A stretch of DNA of 6,853 bases from Desulfobacterales bacterium. Lineage in GTDB: Bacteria; Desulfobacterota; Desulfobacteria; Desulfobacterales; Desulfosalsimonadaceae. Under the pieces are notes generated by a model. The model did not search any database. It had not been told where the DNA came from and saw nothing but the letters and a program-made list of their open reading frames with translations. The stretch spans positions 1 through 6,853 of the forward strand of contig JAGTVF010000275.1 of the NCBI GenBank assembly GCA_018224315.1, in the 5' to 3' direction. Both the position numbers and the translations under genes were made by a program. Shown one piece after another: positions 6,593 through 6,853 of the stretch (the first letter of the stretch is position 1; each line of letters begins with the position of its first letter).

Positions 6593-6712
6593 CACGCATG
6601 ACCCGCCGGCGCCAATCAACCCGACATCAGGCCAAAACCGCCCCAGGCAAGGGAAAAAGCATTTGCATCAAAAGGATTGAAGAAATAGATTTTCTCGAGG
6701 AAGGTTGCCGGC

Positions 6713-6732
6713 TTGTTTCATTTTTAAAACAA
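6713..6732. promoter_or_regulatory. Proximal palindrome, candidate enhancer-binding-protein site
   Basis: TTGTTTCATTTTTAAAACAA is an imperfect palindrome (half-sites TTGTTTCA and TGAAACAA, here TAAAACAA, around a TTTT centre). Its centre is about 157 bp upstream of the predicted sigma-54 start. It matches the distal copy in 19 of 20 bases but is not part of a longer hairpin, which argues that the palindrome itself is the functional unit. Confidence 0.55.
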
Positions 6733-6784
6733 TCCGGAAAAAGCAAAAGGCATACGCAAGCGACAAAGTGCGGACACAAGGAAC

Positions 6785-6842
6785 AAAAACGGCCTTGTTT
6801 CATTTTTGAAACAAAAATCAAAAATGAAACAAGGCCGTTTTT
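6785..6842. terminator. Perfect 24-bp inverted repeat, likely bidirectional terminator
   Basis: Arms 6785-6808 and 6819-6842 are exact reverse complements around a 10-nt loop. Each strand reads AAAAAC-GGCC ... GGCC-GTTTTT, so an A-tract precedes and a T-tract follows the stem in both directions, the form of a bidirectional intrinsic terminator. It could end a gene beyond the right edge and shield the abfD control region. The upper stem is A/T-rich and includes the distal palindrome. Confidence 0.6.
6795..6814. promoter_or_regulatory. Distal palindrome, candidate enhancer-binding-protein site
   Basis: TTGTTTCATTTTTGAAACAA is a perfect palindrome of 8-bp half-sites around TTTT. Its centre lies 82 bp (close to eight helical turns) from the proximal copy and about 239 bp from the predicted start. 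It overlaps the left arm and loop of the larger inverted repeat at 6785-6842, whose right arm supplies one further TTGTTTCA half-site on the minus strand. Confidence 0.5.
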
Positions 6843-6853
6843 CAAACCCATCA

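Larger units (their letters stand above)
6504..6853. other. Upstream control region of the abfDT operon, no gene seen
   Basis: This 350-bp stretch holds the abfD leader with its ribosome binding site (GGAGG, 6513-6517), the sigma-54 promoter, two 20-bp palindromes and the 24-bp inverted repeat. Between promoter and proximal palindrome (6600-6710) the sequence is unremarkable; a one-off match to an IHF-like site (ATCAA then TTG, 6667-6679) has the wrong spacing. Open frames on both strands are Lys-rich or lack a ribosome binding site and cross the inverted repeat, so I do not call them genes. Confidence 0.6.

Noticed and set aside
6504..6599. N-terminal extension of AbfD by 32 codons
   Set aside because: The extension overlaps the -24/-12 promoter and the Shine-Dalgarno and has no similarity to AbfD, whose family N-terminus starts at MKTGKEYEDS.
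6666..6680. IHF-like site between the palindromes and the sigma-54 promoter
   Set aside because: The ATCAA and TTG parts are one base too far apart and the leading W is a C; too weak to report as a feature.
6627..6851. Minus-strand 74-codon open frame
   Set aside because: No recognisable protein sequence; its DNA is the inverted repeat plus the palindromes, and no ribosome binding site can be judged at the edge.
6598..6853. Plus-strand frame open from an ATG at 6598 to the window edge (85 codons)
   Set aside because: It has no ribosome binding site, a Lys/Arg-rich composition explained by A-rich DNA, and runs through the sigma-54 promoter region, both palindromes and the 24-bp inverted repeat.

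Overview
The window looks like chromosome from a sulfate-reducing or syntrophic member of the Desulfobacterota (former Deltaproteobacteria). This is an inference: it rests on a 4-hydroxybutyryl-CoA dehydratase gene with a sigma-54-type promoter, a Gram-negative style layout, and roughly even base composition with strong GGAGG-type ribosome binding sites. No rRNA, tRNA, CRISPR array or transposase is visible.

Left part (1-1301). The 5' end of a cold-shock protein gene leaves the window on the minus strand. A 330-bp divergent spacer separates it from a plus-strand DegV-family gene (fatty-acid-binding fold). That gene has a near-consensus sigma-70 promoter carrying a perfect 14-bp dyad on its -35 side.

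Right part (1388-6503, all minus strand, transcribed right to left). The gene order is abfD (4-hydroxybutyryl-CoA dehydratase), abfT (4-hydroxybutyrate CoA-transferase), a 12-TM permease whose family I cannot fix, and a two-TM protein with a NERD-like domain lacking the usual catalytic E-x-K. Together AbfT and AbfD turn 4-hydroxybutyrate into crotonyl-CoA, which feeds beta-oxidation. The permease is a reasonable candidate for substrate uptake. A compact intrinsic terminator overlaps the abfT stop codon, so permease and NERD-like expression is probably lower than abfDT expression. A second strong hairpin, without a U-tract, sits between the permease and the NERD-like gene.

Regulatory region (6504-6853). 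Upstream of abfD is a GG-N10-GC sigma-54 promoter (TGGCACG-N4-CTGCT). About 157 and 239 bp upstream of its predicted start are two copies of the 20-bp palindrome TTGTTTCA-N4-TGAAACAA (19/20 identical), placed like enhancer sites for a bacterial enhancer-binding protein. The distal copy is embedded in a perfect 24-bp inverted repeat that also looks like a bidirectional terminator. No regulator gene is in the window. The most notable points are this inferred sigma-54 control of a 4-hydroxybutyrate operon, a one-residue contraction in the iron-sulfur ligand loop of AbfD (H-x5-C instead of H-x6-C), and the linked unassigned permease and NERD-like protein.
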